Shown here: positions 1 through 11,333 of the stretch, one piece after another
Position numbering within the stretch: position 1 is the stretch's first letter
Layout: the number at the start of each line of letters is the position of its first letter
From: Ligustrum vulgare
Lineage: Eukaryota > Streptophyta > Magnoliopsida > Lamiales > Oleaceae
NCBI GenBank assembly: GCA_963555705.1
Contig: OY743170.1
Coordinates: 10,579,096-10,643,095 of the forward strand
DNA: 64,000 bases
Reading direction: 5' to 3'
Notes under the pieces: generated by a model
Seen by the model: only the letters and a program-made list of their open reading frames with translations
Databases searched by the model: none
Told to the model about the DNA's origin: nothing
Translations under genes and position numbers: made by a program

Positions 1-2077
1 GAATGCGAATGGATGTGACAATTCACGTTGGCGGGATGCTTACCCTCTCTGATATACTGCTTTTGAGAGTTATTTGTGCTTCCACTTGGATGGGGGCCTC
101 CCAATATCGTGTCAATTTCGTGAATCGGCGGATCATTTGTAGGCATAGGTGGTTCCCTCGTATCTTTAGCATGTGCCGGGGAGTTATCCAGACCCTTGCC
201 CCTGTCTCTTTGACGACCGTCAATCCTTTCCTTCGTTCGGTTCTTCCACGGAGCTCGCCTGTTAGCTCGGTTAAACTTTTGGTTACCTGGCTTTTACGTC
301 TTTCCTTTGTCAGGAGAGAAGTCTCCTCCCCTTTTTTCGTGTGCCTTTTGGTCCGCTAACATGTAGATTTCCCTACAGTCTTCCGTCATGTTGCCATAAT
401 ACCTATGGTACGCGCAGTAAGCCCCAACCATAGGTTGCTTTCCACTTCGGCTACCTTCCATTCTTCCATGAGTTGTGGGGGGATTCGAGGTGGGAGCATT
501 GGAGTGCAAGTTAGGAATAGCCTCCGCGATCTCCGCTGCATAACTAGACCCGGTTTCGGGAAAGGGACGTGGCGCTCCACTTCGGTTACTGCCGAACCTA
601 TCCTTATTACCTCCTTTCCTATGGTTCGCTTCATTGGGGTACCCAAGATTGTATCTCCCTTGAAGGTGGTTGTCTCTGACCCTAGCCATCTCTTCTGAGA
701 CGATCTCTTCCTTCATCAGATCTACTAGGGCATTGTAATCCCTCGGCTTTCTGCTTCGGACATCCTTCCAAAACATGCTCGTCATGTTTAGGCCCCCCTT
801 CAATGCGGAAAACATCTCCGCCTCAGTGATGTTCTCACAAATGTGCATCTCTTCAGTAAATCGAGCTAGGTATCTTTTCAAAGATTCCTCCCTTCCGTGC
901 CTTAAGTCTTGAAGACGCTGGAGTGGGAGCTGGCCGGGCTTGGAGGAAACAAATACATTTTTTAAGGCTGTCTTCAAATCTCTCCAACTGTGGATGCTAC
1001 CAGGAGGGAGTTTTTTATACCATCGTATTGCACTTCCCTTAAGGGTCAAAGCAAAGGCTTTGCACTTTAGTGTCGGAGTGGCTCCGGCTATTTCCATGCT
1101 AGCGCGATAGTTTAACAGGTGATCATCGGGGTCACCTCGGCCAGAATACTTTGTTATTTTTGGCATTTCAAAGTCATGGGGCACTGGGCACTTTCGAATG
1201 CCCTCCGTAAAGGGGCTTATTTCCTCTTCATCATCCAGCTTTTATGACGGTAATTCACTGTTTTCGCCATACTCGGAGTGCATCGGGTCATGGTATTGGT
1301 CGTAGGGCCGTTGAGCGTAATCCTGCCCTCGTGGTGGCAAAACTCGGCCGTAGTTTGGCCTTTCAAAGGTCGGAAGGCCATCTTGAGATTTGGTCCGAGC
1401 TGCTTCTGCCTTTCTTTCCCGCCTATTCCTAGGCTCATGTCCGGGGGCCAATTTTTCTGCCCCTGCATCATACCGGTCTCTATGCATTGGGCTCCGTGAT
1501 AGAGCTTCTTCAGCTCGTCGCTCTCGCCTATTTCTAGGCTCAGTTGCATTGGGCCGACCTTGATCAGATCGGCCCCCTCGTTTGCCCCTGAATAATCCTC
1601 CTATTCGACTAAAAACACTTCTAGATTTTGAGGGCGAAGCCTCCCTGTGGTTACTTGGGGGTTGGCCTTGTTCTCTTGGTACTTCATGCACCGGCCCTTG
1701 TTCGTAGAGAGGCACAGACCCCACCTCGTTATATGCCTGCAGGTCTTGATAGTAGTAAGAGGCAGTAGCCGTATCAGATGGTGAGTAATGTGGCTGCGAG
1801 TATTATGGGGGCATCACAGGTTCATTTATAACATACCTTTTAGCCATATAGGCATTCATCGCAGCAGTTTGTTCTATCTGCTGTTTCTGCAATTCCAACA
1901 TCTGGGCTGCCTGCGAGTCATATCTCGCAGCATGTGGCGATTTCGGTGCAGGCGTGGAGGGTTAGGTTGGGCCACCCCCTCATTTGTATTCTCGCGAGAC
2001 CTCTGGGGAGCCTCTTCCTCGCTGTGTTGATCATTTCTACTCCTACGAGGGTTAACATCGTCATCACTTTCATTCAT
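1..2077 (-). pseudogene. Ty3/gypsy gag-pol N-terminal part, decayed
   Basis: This is the Gag and the start of the Pol linker of a Ty3/gypsy retrotransposon, read right to left. The clearest block is at about 1184-790, a retrotransposon Gag domain with the run KITKYSGRGDPDDHL followed by a W-Y and R-L-rich core. A zinc-binding-like YCAYHRYYGNMTEDC segment lies near 380-420. Past the gag end, 1-130 encodes an IDTILGGPHPSG segment, which in Tat-type elements sits between gag and protease. The N-terminus (1874-2077) changes frame near 1925. The rest stays in one frame but is stopped by TAA at 1803-1805, 1242-1244 and 291-293. Protease and polymerase would lie left of the window. The assignment to Gypsy gag is solid; the Tat-like lineage is inferred from motif order. 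Confidence 0.85.
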
Positions 2078-2329
2078 GTTCAGAACAGTTTTTTGATTTT
2101 ATCTTTTCTTTCAAAGATAGGTGAACTTTTATCTCAAGACTCTAAACTTTTTTCAAGGTTATTAAACTTAGATTCCAAAGTTTTACGCCTTTTTCAAGGT
2201 TAATAAACTTATGTTTCAAAGTTCTTGTAGTTCTCCGCTCTTTTGCAAGATATTACTCGCCTTTTTTCAAGGTTTCTTCTTTTTTCTGTGCGGCTTTTTA
2301 CCATGCATTTTCGTGGTTAGCAGTATGGT

Positions 2330-2347
2330 TTCCCACAGATGACGCCA
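2330..2347 (-). other. Primer-binding site of the left gypsy element
   Basis: On the minus strand this reads TGGCGTCATCTGTGGGA, directly inside the LTR end. It resembles the TGGCGCCG-type primer sites of Tat-lineage gypsy elements (tRNA-Asp type) with some substitutions. It fixes the LTR edge at 2351. Confidence 0.6.
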
Positions 2348-2350
2348 AAA

Positions 2351-3026
2351 TGTTGACCACAAAATCCGGCTGGACCTTGGACCAATACGTCTCAGCTCCT
2401 CCCTCTTGAACACATGGATCTCCTACGCACTGTGATAAACAATTAGTTCGCAAATGGGGTTGAGGTGGCTCCCGTTTGCACTCCATGCCAAAGTCAATAC
2501 TCATTTGAAGCAAATATAAATTGAGTGCGGGAAATATAAGTGTGTAAAAGAGAGAAAATGGAGTGATAGTAAAATATTCAGTTAAGAGTATAAAAATGCT
2601 AACCCCTTTTCAGGTGGAAGGAGTATTCTATTTATAGGGGAAGTTATAATTTTGGATGGCGACACGTGGTGGACTTTACACGTGTATTTATCCTAGCTGT
2701 TGGAGAGGAAGATCTCATTTTTTTACAGTAATCATTACACGTTTGGTAGGGGATGGGCGCCTGCACTTTTTGATAAAGGCGGCGTCACATCTCTGACTCC
2801 ATCCATTGTCCCATCACTCATCTGAGGCGTCACCATAGAGTACCTCGGCTAAACATAAAACACATCGGCTAGACATAAATCAGTTCGGTTAAAGAAGTTC
2901 ATGTGCTGTTCCACCTCGGCAGTTGGCCCAGGGAGATATCCTAAGCTTTAGTCATGGGCCAAGGTCCATTCGACCTCTATTGGGCCCTCGCTGGTGGTTA
3001 AATGTAAGGGAAAGTACATAATTACA
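2351..3026 (-). mobile_element. 5' LTR of the left Ty3/gypsy element
   Basis: The inner edge is clear: the plus strand starts TGTTGACCAC right after the primer site. The outer edge is proposed at 3026, where the minus strand would begin TGTAATTATG, giving TG...CA ends and a 676-bp LTR. The partner LTR is outside the window, so the outer edge and target duplication cannot be confirmed. A minus-strand TATA box lies inside. Confidence 0.6.
2628..2637 (-). promoter_or_regulatory. TATA box in gypsy LTR
   Basis: The minus strand reads CTATAAATAG, a good plant TATA box. It lies about 275 bp upstream of the primer site, as expected for the U3/R border of an LTR directing transcription towards gag. 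Confidence 0.6.
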
Positions 3027-3214
3027 ATACTTTAAGTCTCACTTTTCAAAACTAACAAACTTAACATTTTTTTTTTCAAAAATCAAGTGTTTCATAATTA
3101 AAAATAAATATAATATTACATATAATATAAACATAAATATTTATTATATATTATATTAAAACTAATACAATATTAAATCAAAAACTCAAATCTTGATGTC
3201 ACAACCTCCCTCAT

Positions 3215-3780
3215 TCCCGCCCAACTCCTGACCACCCCACCCCACCCGACTCGACCCACCCGACCCACCTACCCATACCCTATCCTACCCCAATTTTTTT
3301 TTCCCCACGATGTTTTCCCACCCTTCCCCATCCCATCCCATCCCACCCCACTCAACCCCACCCCACCTATCCTACCCTACTGTACCCAATTTTTTTTTTT
3401 ATTAATTTTTTTTCTGTTCGATGTTTTCCTACCCTTCCCCACCTCACCTTATCGTAAAGTGACAAATTGATCTCACCAAAGCCACACCCCGTCACCCCAA
3501 AATTATTTAACCCACCCCACCCCACCCCAACCACTTCAACCCCACTCGACCCTACCCTACCCTACCCCACCTCATCACAACGCGACAAATTAATCTCACC
3601 CCAGCCACAGACCCTGACCCACCTCCACCCCAGCCCGCCACCCCACCCTACCCCCTCCCCCCAAAATGATTTTTCTTCTATTTGTTCACACTTTTCCCCA
3701 ACCACCCAATCCCACCCACCCCGACCCGACCCACCCCACCCACCCCACCCCACCCAACCCAACCCTGACCCCACCCCTCC
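3215..3780. repeat. CCACCCCA/CCCTACC low-complexity tract
   Basis: A C- and A-rich strand with many CCCACCCCA, CCTACCCTACC and CGACCC runs, broken by poly-T stretches near 3293 and 3388. Open frames here are proline/histidine-rich by composition only. No gene is supported. Confidence 0.8.
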
Positions 3781-3889
3781 CAAAAATGATTAATTATAAT
3801 TAATTAAGATTTTTAAAGTATACATTTTCAAAATTAAGAAAATATTTTATTTCAAAAATTAGGTCTTAATTAATTATATATTTTACTGT

Positions 3890-4812
3890 TGATGATCACA
3901 AGTCAATATTTTTAAGTTCATATCTTATTATGGTCATGAGTCACAATTTTTTAGGTCACAATTTTTTTCTCAGTCACAAATTTCGAATTTTGTAGGTCAC
4001 GATTTTTTTTCGGTCGCAAATCTAGAGTCAATTGGTCACAAATCACAAATTTCATTTATCACAATTTTTTCTCGAATACAAATCAAGATATTTTAGGTCA
4101 CAATTTTCACAAATCACTAGTTTTCTTGGTCACATATCATAAATTTTGTAGGTCACAATTTATAAAATTATTTGGATGACTTTTAGGGTCACAGCTTATT
4201 ATGGTCACAAGGCACAAATCAGATCATAAGTTTATTGTCACAGTCACAATTCTTTAGGTCACAATTTATTTCTCGATCACAAATTTCGAATTTCGTAGGT
4301 CACGATTTTTTTCGATCGCAAATCTAGAGTCAATTGGTCACAAATCACAAATTTCATTAATCACAAATCACGACTTCATTCTTAATTACGACTTTGGTCA
4401 CAAATTATCGATTTAATAGGTCACAATATATTTCTTAGTCACAAACCACAAATTTATAGGTCACAACTTATTTTTCGTTCACAATTTGTAAAATTAATCG
4501 GTCACAAATTTATTACTTTGTCACATATCACAAATGTTATAGGTCACAATTTAAATTGTGACCTATAACATTACTTTGTCACATATCACAAATTGTAATG
4601 CATCACAACTTCATTCTTGGTCACATCTCATTATTTGGTCACAAATTATCGTTTTAGTAGGTCACAATCTATTTCTTGGTCACAAACCACAAATTTACAA
4701 GTCACAACTTATTTAACGATCAGGATTTTCAAATTATTTGATCACAATTTTAAAAATTGTGACTCACACTTACAAATTTTGTCACAATTTCAAAAAAAAA
4801 TTAGGTCACACA
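3890..4812. repeat. Degenerate GGTCACAAAT tandem repeat
   Basis: A short unit close to GGTCACAAATCACAAATT recurs for about 900 bp on the plus strand with variable spacing. Two larger duplications are visible inside: 3952-4060 is repeated at 4257-4363, and 4390-4465 is repeated at 4628-4712. No coding sense was found. It behaves like a minisatellite that also grew by segmental duplication. Confidence 0.8.
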
Positions 4813-5640
4813 CACAATCAATTTTAATCCTACCCGACCATCGCCCTTCCCCAACCACCAATACCAATGCACCACTACCACCACCAACACCCCAACCCCT
4901 CAGGAATGAGGCTTCAACCACTGGCTGCCGCCTCCGATGAACCACCATCACCTCTGACCAAAATATCATTGCCAATTCACCATTAACTGCTTCATCCCTA
5001 GCACCACCACCACCATATAACCAGCAACGCGGCGCTAACGCAGCAGATACCATCACCGCATATACCAATAATCACCACCTCAAATCCAACATCTCCTCCA
5101 CCATTTCCACACTCCAACCAACCATCGCAGCCTATAATAAAAAATAAAATTGATCGTTGAAATTTTCAAAATCTTACCAAACGGAAATCTCGTAGATTGA
5201 AGAGGTTCTGGTTCTAGCAGATCGCCGACAAAACTACGCTACCACCACACCAAACGCCGCCGCTAGAACCACCACCCCCGCATAGAACCACACCACCACC
5301 ACAACAGCCGGAACTACACCACCACACACATTCTCACAGCACACAAAGTATGTTGAACAACATCTATTCCTTGGAAGTTGTCGCAGTCGGAGAAGCAATA
5401 TCAAAGAGAAATTAGGCACTGTGTAAGGTAGAGAGGGAATATGTGAATAGAATTTGTTGCACACTTGCACTGCGTGGGGTAAAGATAAAAGTAGGTTTAG
5501 AGAGAGTCAGAGAGATTGGGTGGATGGATTTATTGCCTTCAATTAATCTTTTAATATTAATAATAAAAGATAAAATTGTGACCTGATTTTTGAACTAATT
5601 AGTTGTAAACATGAGTTTTGGATTTAGAAGTTAAAAAACA
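4813..5640. other. CCA/CCG-rich stretch without a supported gene
   Basis: Short frames rich in threonine/proline or valine/alanine occur around 4830-5340, but these come from CCACCA-type composition. There is no recognisable domain, start context or splice pattern. The right part (5470-5640) is AT-rich and again contains TTGTGACC, the unit of the neighbouring repeat. Confidence 0.5.
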
Positions 5641-6269
5641 TGTTTGTATGTAATTTCCTCGTCAATGTACTCCATTTTAGGCACGGTCTCAACAAAAGTC
5701 AAGGTCAATTGTTTTCTAATTTTTGGTTTTTTTCCTAAAGAAATCAGTTATCAGCCACGATAAACTATACGTTATCGTTTCAAGAGTTACAAATCGCAGG
5801 GATTTAAAATTTTTGATCCGCGACAAGGATAACAATCAAAGTATTTCAACGACAAACGTTTTATTCAAGGAAGTATTCCATAATTTGTAATCGCGTATCT
5901 GCTTTTCATTCCTTTTTTAAAAATTTTCAAAAGAAATAACATTCAGTTTCTCTGTGAAGTCTTTTTTAAATATTTACATATTTTTCCTTCAATATGAATA
6001 TAAATATAGCCCTACTTATAAAAAATTAACATTATTATTGTAAAAAATAAAAAAATCATGTATCACACTGGTGAAATAATAGTTAAAATACCTATTATAA
6101 GACAGTAATAGACTAATAGTCGTAAAATAAATTGTTGACCGTGATTTATGAATTGCTGCAAAGGCCTATAAGCTCTTTAATATTGTTTACTTATCTTTAT
6201 TTTATTTTTAATTTGTTTAGTCATAGAAGGAATGAACAAGTCATTTAGCTTATTAAAAGAAGGGGAGAA

Positions 6270-6290
6270 GGGGGGGGGGGGGGGGGGGGG
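6270..6290. repeat. Poly(G) tract of 21
   Basis: An uninterrupted run of 21 G residues follows GGGGAGAAG. Such a run could fold into a G-quadruplex or be a sequencing or assembly length artefact. Confidence 0.9.
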
Positions 6291-6416
6291 ATAGAAATAA
6301 AAATAAAAAATCAGACATAAATTTCTTCAAAGTAATCAATTGCAGAATAAATAATCATTAATCATTGAATCCACGTTAACCAAAGAAGCACGTTTTGGCT
6401 CAAATTGACGCATTCT

Positions 6417-6463
<47 letters not shown>

Positions 6464-6464
6464 T
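6417..6464. repeat. (AAT)n microsatellite
   Basis: About 15 perfect AAT units followed by a poly-T run. Confidence 0.95.
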
Positions 6465-6957
6465 TTTTTTTTAATTATTTAGCAAAAGGTCTTTTCAGAT
6501 TAAATTATAGTCCATATGATAACGCAATGAGTACAATTTATAATTCAACCCTTGTGTGGTAAATGTTTATAACACATATTTATAAACACTACAATTTTTA
6601 AAATAACTTTTTAATCACAAAAGCTCAACTTATAAATAACACAATTTTTCAAGCATCTTTTTAATCATACTTGATACCACTTTCAAAATCACTTTTTAAT
6701 TATATATTTTACTCTAAAATATATGATTGAAAAGAACTTTTTACCAAGTTAGGGCTAATATATTGTGAATCTAATTAAATAGTTGATTAAGATTTATTCA
6801 TAATGTGAGAAAAAATATTTTTGAAAAATGTAACAAGTAGTGTATCACATGAAAATGTGTAATTAAAAGTGAAAATAAAGAACGAACGAACGAATTACCA
6901 CTGGATCAAAAAGGCCCTAATTACTTCTTTTTTTTTTCTTTTTTTTTTGGGAGGGGG

Positions 6958-7090
6958 GGGTGTAGTTGGTAAAGGCTGAGGGAGTGTAGCTTAGTTGGTA
7001 AATGCTGAAATGATATAAAAAGTCTTCGTTGCGACAATCATATGGTCAAGGATTTGAATCCTTGTAAATATGTTTTGGATTTGGCCTTTT
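6958..7090 (+). mobile_element. tRNA-derived SINE-like unit with duplicated head
   Basis: A polymerase III A box (TAGCTTAGTTGG, 6987-6998) and a B box (GGATTTGAATCC, 7050-7061) are present with 51 bases between them. This is too long for a normal tRNA but fits a tRNA-derived SINE or tRNA relic. Just upstream, 6960-6977 repeats the head as GTGTAGTTGGTAAAGGCTG, so the 5' end is partly duplicated. The 3' tail is not clear. Confidence 0.55.
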
Positions 7091-8525
7091 TGTGGTTTGA
7101 AAATTTTAGTTGACAAGTTTTAGAGCTTGTTAATTGAAGTATATCTCACGATTTATCTTCTTTATAAGGTTCTAGGAGCGAGACATTGGGAGCTGTTAGG
7201 GTTGCAATTGAATTTTTTTTTCCTAATTGCTTTTTGGGTGAACAAATCGGTTCTTTTTGGTCTGAACTGTGCGGAGTGCCACGTGTAGGTAGGTGAGTGT
7301 ACAGGCTGCACCGACGACAAGAAAGTACAATGGGCCTCACATTTGCAGAGTGACGTAAGCTTCCTACTGAATGGACGGTTTGATGCATCCTATGACCGAC
7401 AACATGACGAGCAGTTCAGTAGATGTTGGTTGTGGGCCAATCTAATAATTGTTTGTTACAATAACCCGGTCTCAATTACAAGAGATTTTTAACAATTCTG
7501 TTTTGAGTATTTGATGAAAATTTCAAAATTAAAAATTAATTAATCACAAATTTTATTAATTTATATATAAATTTATTAAAAAATTGATTTTAATCCTCCT
7601 TACACAATGACTTAAAAGTCATTTGTGTGTTGTTTGTTAAAAAACAATCATTAAGAAAATCTTCGACACAAAAGTTTCTGTCTTTAGAGTTGGAGATTTT
7701 TTTTCTTTTTTCTTTTTAATGTTTATCGTCATTTTAAAATCAAAGCAACTTACTTTTGCAATTAATGATCATTGACTTTTGCAATTAACTGTAAAAATCT
7801 AACTACTGAAAGCGAAGTAGATAAAGCGAAAGCACTTGGAATTTATGAAAAAGATAATAATAGTCTTTATTTTTTTTTAAAAAAAATATGACACGTGGTA
7901 TTCTATGTATGGATCACAAATCGGACCGTTTTCTTTATCTTTTTGTCCTTTTTGCTTTGCTCACCAACCAGATGCGGCTTTTTAGAATGCAGTGTAGGTG
8001 GTCGGGACTATGTGTTCTTAGAGTGGGACTACGTGGACTTTGGACAGGTGCGTGGAGTGTAATACAAGTCAACTACCAAAAAAGTAACCACCCCTCATCA
8101 TTATCGTCGTTTGATAAGATTTTTGGATCAAAAAAATAAAATAAAATTGTAGTATATACTTAGCATCCGTTTGGTAAACAATATCAATTGGTATAAATCA
8201 ATTTATCGAGTATACAATTTTTAACCATTTTTAATCATATATTTTTTTTTCTAATTTTTAATCACTATTTTTTACTTCAAAATTATAAATAAATCAATTT
8301 ATAAACGTAACCGAGTTAATATAAGCTTCAAGTCTCAGAACTAATTTTCACTTTTTAAAAATCTTGTCAAAGTAGTTCTTCATCCGAATCATCCAGTGAA
8401 ATTCACAAATTTAAACAATGAATTTATAGTTAATTAGTTTAGAGTTTGTTTAGTATAACTTCTACTTCTATATGTTTTGTTTTGTTTTGCTTTGTAAAAA
8501 TACTTCTTTAAATGTTAAAAATAGA
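7091..8525. other. No supported gene
   Basis: Mixed-composition DNA. Short open frames at 7146-7388 (minus) and 7888-8139 (plus) have no recognisable domain. 8160-8330 looks like a decayed MITE-type sequence similar to 9730-9880. Confidence 0.4.
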
Positions 8526-8531
8526 GACATT

Positions 8532-8975
8532 ATTTTTCACATCCTTCGTGAGGGTAATTTGATGACTGACTTACTCACATATGAGGATTGAGATTAGCGA
8601 TGTTATCAGGAGTATGGATCACATGATCTATCTCGTCGACTTAAAGTACTTGTGCTGATAGAAAGATATGGACTACAAAGCTTCAGAGACATTTAGTGTA
8701 ATTTGCATTTGCATTCATCTCATTGTACGGGGAGTATTACTATCTCATTTACTGCTTTTAATATCTCTATTTTTCACTTATATTGTAATATCACTCTTTT
8801 GGATGTCAGATTTATGTCACACCCTTCCATGTATTAAATATTTTTATAATTTATGCATAGTTGGAAATCTTAACCCTCATCCACATTCTTAAGTGGAGCC
8901 TTCAAAAAAAGATAAAAAAAAATAAAAATAAATAGATGTCTTTGTTAAAAAAATAAAAATAATAATATTTTTATG
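8532..8975 (+). mobile_element. LINE 3' end remnant
   Basis: One frame from 8532 to 8696 encodes HILREGNLMTDLL and then LSRRLKVLVLIERYGL. This pattern matches the end of the RNase H domain at the C-terminus of plant LINE polyproteins. It carries in-frame TGA and TAG stops about 20 codons in. An A-rich run at about 8905-8970 could be the 3' tail. The upstream part of the LINE is missing. Confidence 0.55.
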
Positions 8976-9227
8976 GATTTCATAGAAGATTATTCATAGG
9001 CAATTTTGTTTTGTGGTTGTGGTGAGTCAGCCAATTAAGGGTCGGTTAATCGATTCAATGAATAATGTCTGGTTATGCATCAAATTGATCAGTTTAATAT
9101 AATTGAGGTCACGCCAAGAGTTTGTCCTATTTTTCTTTGTCGTCGCCTAAAATGGACCGATATGAAATGCATATTTCTGTTTCGTCGGAATAGGGGAATA
9201 CTTGCGATAATTCAATTTTCTTATAAG

Positions 9228-9690
9228 GCTGCGTTTGATAGCGATGATGAAATTTGAGTGAAAATAAAATGAATTTTAGAGAATTGAATTCCTGTGAATT
9301 GGAAATTTAATGTGTTTAATTGGTTAAATTTTCTAGGTGGAAAAAGTATGGAATTTTTCAATTTTTGTTGTTTGATTGACATTATTTTCTATGAAAAATA
9401 AAGTAAAATTTATCTATTTTAATAGAAAAATTTTTTATTTCACACATTTGTACTTGATAATAATAATAATAATAATTTTTTAAAAAATAATAAAATCAAT
9501 TAATAACAACAAAAATGATCAAACGTAACGAAAATGATATAAAATTTTTCATGGAAAATAAAACCTCCTCTCCCCTTGAAAAACGAATTCATTCAAAACA
9601 ACAAAAATACCGAATTTCGAGACAAGTGGAAAAATGAATTTCATGGAAAACTTAGGCAACCAAACAGCGCAAAAACAAAATCAGATGGAA
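9228..9690 (+). mobile_element. Harbinger-type MITE, 3'-truncated copy
   Basis: It starts GGCTGCGTTTGATAGCGATG and can be followed along most of its length to the complete copy at 10180-10694. The 3' terminal inverted repeat is missing and similarity fades near 9690. TAA precedes the start, matching the TWA target of this group. Confidence 0.7.
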
Positions 9691-9935
9691 AATCATATTT
9701 TTCATGAAATTCAATAACCTCTCATATATATACTTAACGTTCATTATTGTTTAAATAATTTTTTAATCACATATATTTTCTATCTTCACTTTTAAATCAC
9801 ATATTTTACATCAAAAATTATAAATAAATCAGTTTATAAGTCCCTCCAGTGTTATCAAACATAAGCTTTATCGATGTGGGACCTTCTCTTTCCTCGAATG
9901 AAGTATCAAAAATTAATCTGGTCTTATCAAGGGAT

Positions 9936-9997
9936 AATCTATCTTTTTATGATTCCCAGTACGAATAATCTATCTTTTTATGATTCCCAGTACGAAT
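9936..9997. repeat. Perfect 31-bp tandem duplication
   Basis: Two adjacent identical copies start AATCTATCTTTTTATGATTC, at 9936-9966 and 9967-9997. Confidence 0.95.
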
Positions 9998-10179
9998 AAG
10001 TGCCTTACGCTTAACCAGACCCAGAATTAATCTGTCAATAAACTATCTATAATTTAGTGTTCGCTTATTTAATCTTTTTATTTTCTACAATGCGTAATCA
10101 AATTCCGTTATTTTTATTAACGCAGGTGCAAACATCATATAACTTCACGAGAACTGGTAGGCTGACACAAATAATATTA

Positions 10180-10694
10180 GGGTGCGTTTGATAGCGATGG
10201 TAGAATTTGAATGAAAAGAAAATGAATTTCAGGGAATTGAATTTTAGGGAATTGAATTCCTGGAAATTAAAAGTTTAATGTGTTTGATTAATTTAATTTT
10301 CTAGGTGGAAAAGATAGGGAATTTTTCAACTTTTGTTGTTTGATTGACATTATTTTTCTTGGAAAATAAAGTAAAATTGATCTATTTTAATAAAAAAATA
10401 TATTTTTTTTAATTTTTTTCACACATTTGTACTTGATAATAATAATGTTAATTTTTAGAAAAAAAATAAATCAATTAACAATAACAAAAATGATCAAACG
10501 TAACGAAAATGGTATAAAATTTTCATGGAAAATAAAACCTCCTCCCCCATTTGAAAATGAATTCATTCAAAACAAGGAAAATACTGAATTTCGAGGCAAG
10601 TGAAAAAATGAATTCCATGGAAAATTTAGACAACCAAATAGCGCAAAATTGAAAATTCACATGGAATGGAAAAATACGCGAATCAAACGCACCC
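10180..10694 (+). mobile_element. Harbinger/Tourist-type MITE, complete
   Basis: Terminal inverted repeats are GGGTGCGTTTGAT and ATCAAACGCACCC, flanked by TTA at 10177-10179 and TTA at 10695-10697. That is the 3-bp target duplication of PIF/Harbinger elements. The 515-bp interior has no coding capacity. Orientation is arbitrary and matches the truncated relative at 9228. Confidence 0.88.
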
Positions 10695-10697
10695 TTA

Positions 10698-11199
10698 GTA
10701 AAACCTGAGATCGTAGCTAAAATCACTGTGACTGTGAACATATGAGACATTCTACCACAAACATTTAACTTGTTTGAAACAACGTTATGTACATAATAAA
10801 AAACTAATATCCAAAACACCGAAACAAATATGATCTCTACTTTAAATGTGATCCCGATGCAACACTTGTAATTATACTTTCTTCTTTGCATAAAAGTTAA
10901 AATGTAAATGCTAAAAACTTACTCTAGGGACCATGAGTAGAAAGGGAAAGGAAAATTTAAGACTCGACATTGGAAATATACGTTTGCCCTAATGAACGAA
11001 ACCAAATTCATCCAACTCCAAGTAACACTCAAGTGATTTATAAATTGTTTTTAACTTTTTCCCCTTTAGAAAGGAAATAAGCATGCGCACTCGGAGGTCA
11101 TTTTCCAATATATACAAGGAAAGAAGAGTTATTAAAAAATAACAAATGTAACATTAATTTTCTTTCTTTATGTTTTGTTGAAAACGATTATGAAATTAG
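10698..11199. other. No supported gene
   Basis: AT-rich DNA between a MITE and a long hairpin. No domain or RNA gene was recognised. Confidence 0.4.
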
Positions 11200-11333
11200 T
11201 GTTGAAAAAATTGGTTTTGACCAATTTATATGATTATTTAAGTGGAACCATTAGTTGATGAATTGAAAATTAAGCCAACTAATGGTTTCACTTAAATAAT
11301 CACATAAATTGGTCAAAACCAATTTTTCCAACA
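11200..11333. repeat. Long hairpin (foldback) of about 57-bp arms
   Basis: The left arm (11201-11257) and right arm (11276-11332) are near-perfect reverse complements separated by 18 bases. The unit begins TGTTG and ends CAACA. It could be a tiny foldback element or the terminal part of an LTR. No 5-bp duplication is seen. Confidence 0.85.

Larger units (their letters stand above)
5641..6950. other. AT-rich spacer with simple repeats
   Basis: No gene is seen. It contains a 21-base G run (6270-6290), an (AAT)n microsatellite (about 6417-6464) and short poly-T tracts. The part near 6535-6720 resembles the AT-rich segments near 8160-8330 and 9730-9880, so it may be a decayed MITE. Confidence 0.5.

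Noticed and set aside
3467..3793. Proline/histidine-rich open frame
   Set aside because: Produced by CCACCC low-complexity composition; no start context, domain or partner exon.
6980..7075. Functional tRNA gene
   Set aside because: The A and B boxes are too far apart and no acceptor stem or clear anticodon loop can be drawn.
7146..7388. 80-codon minus-strand frame in less AT-rich DNA
   Set aside because: No recognisable motif and no splice or promoter context.
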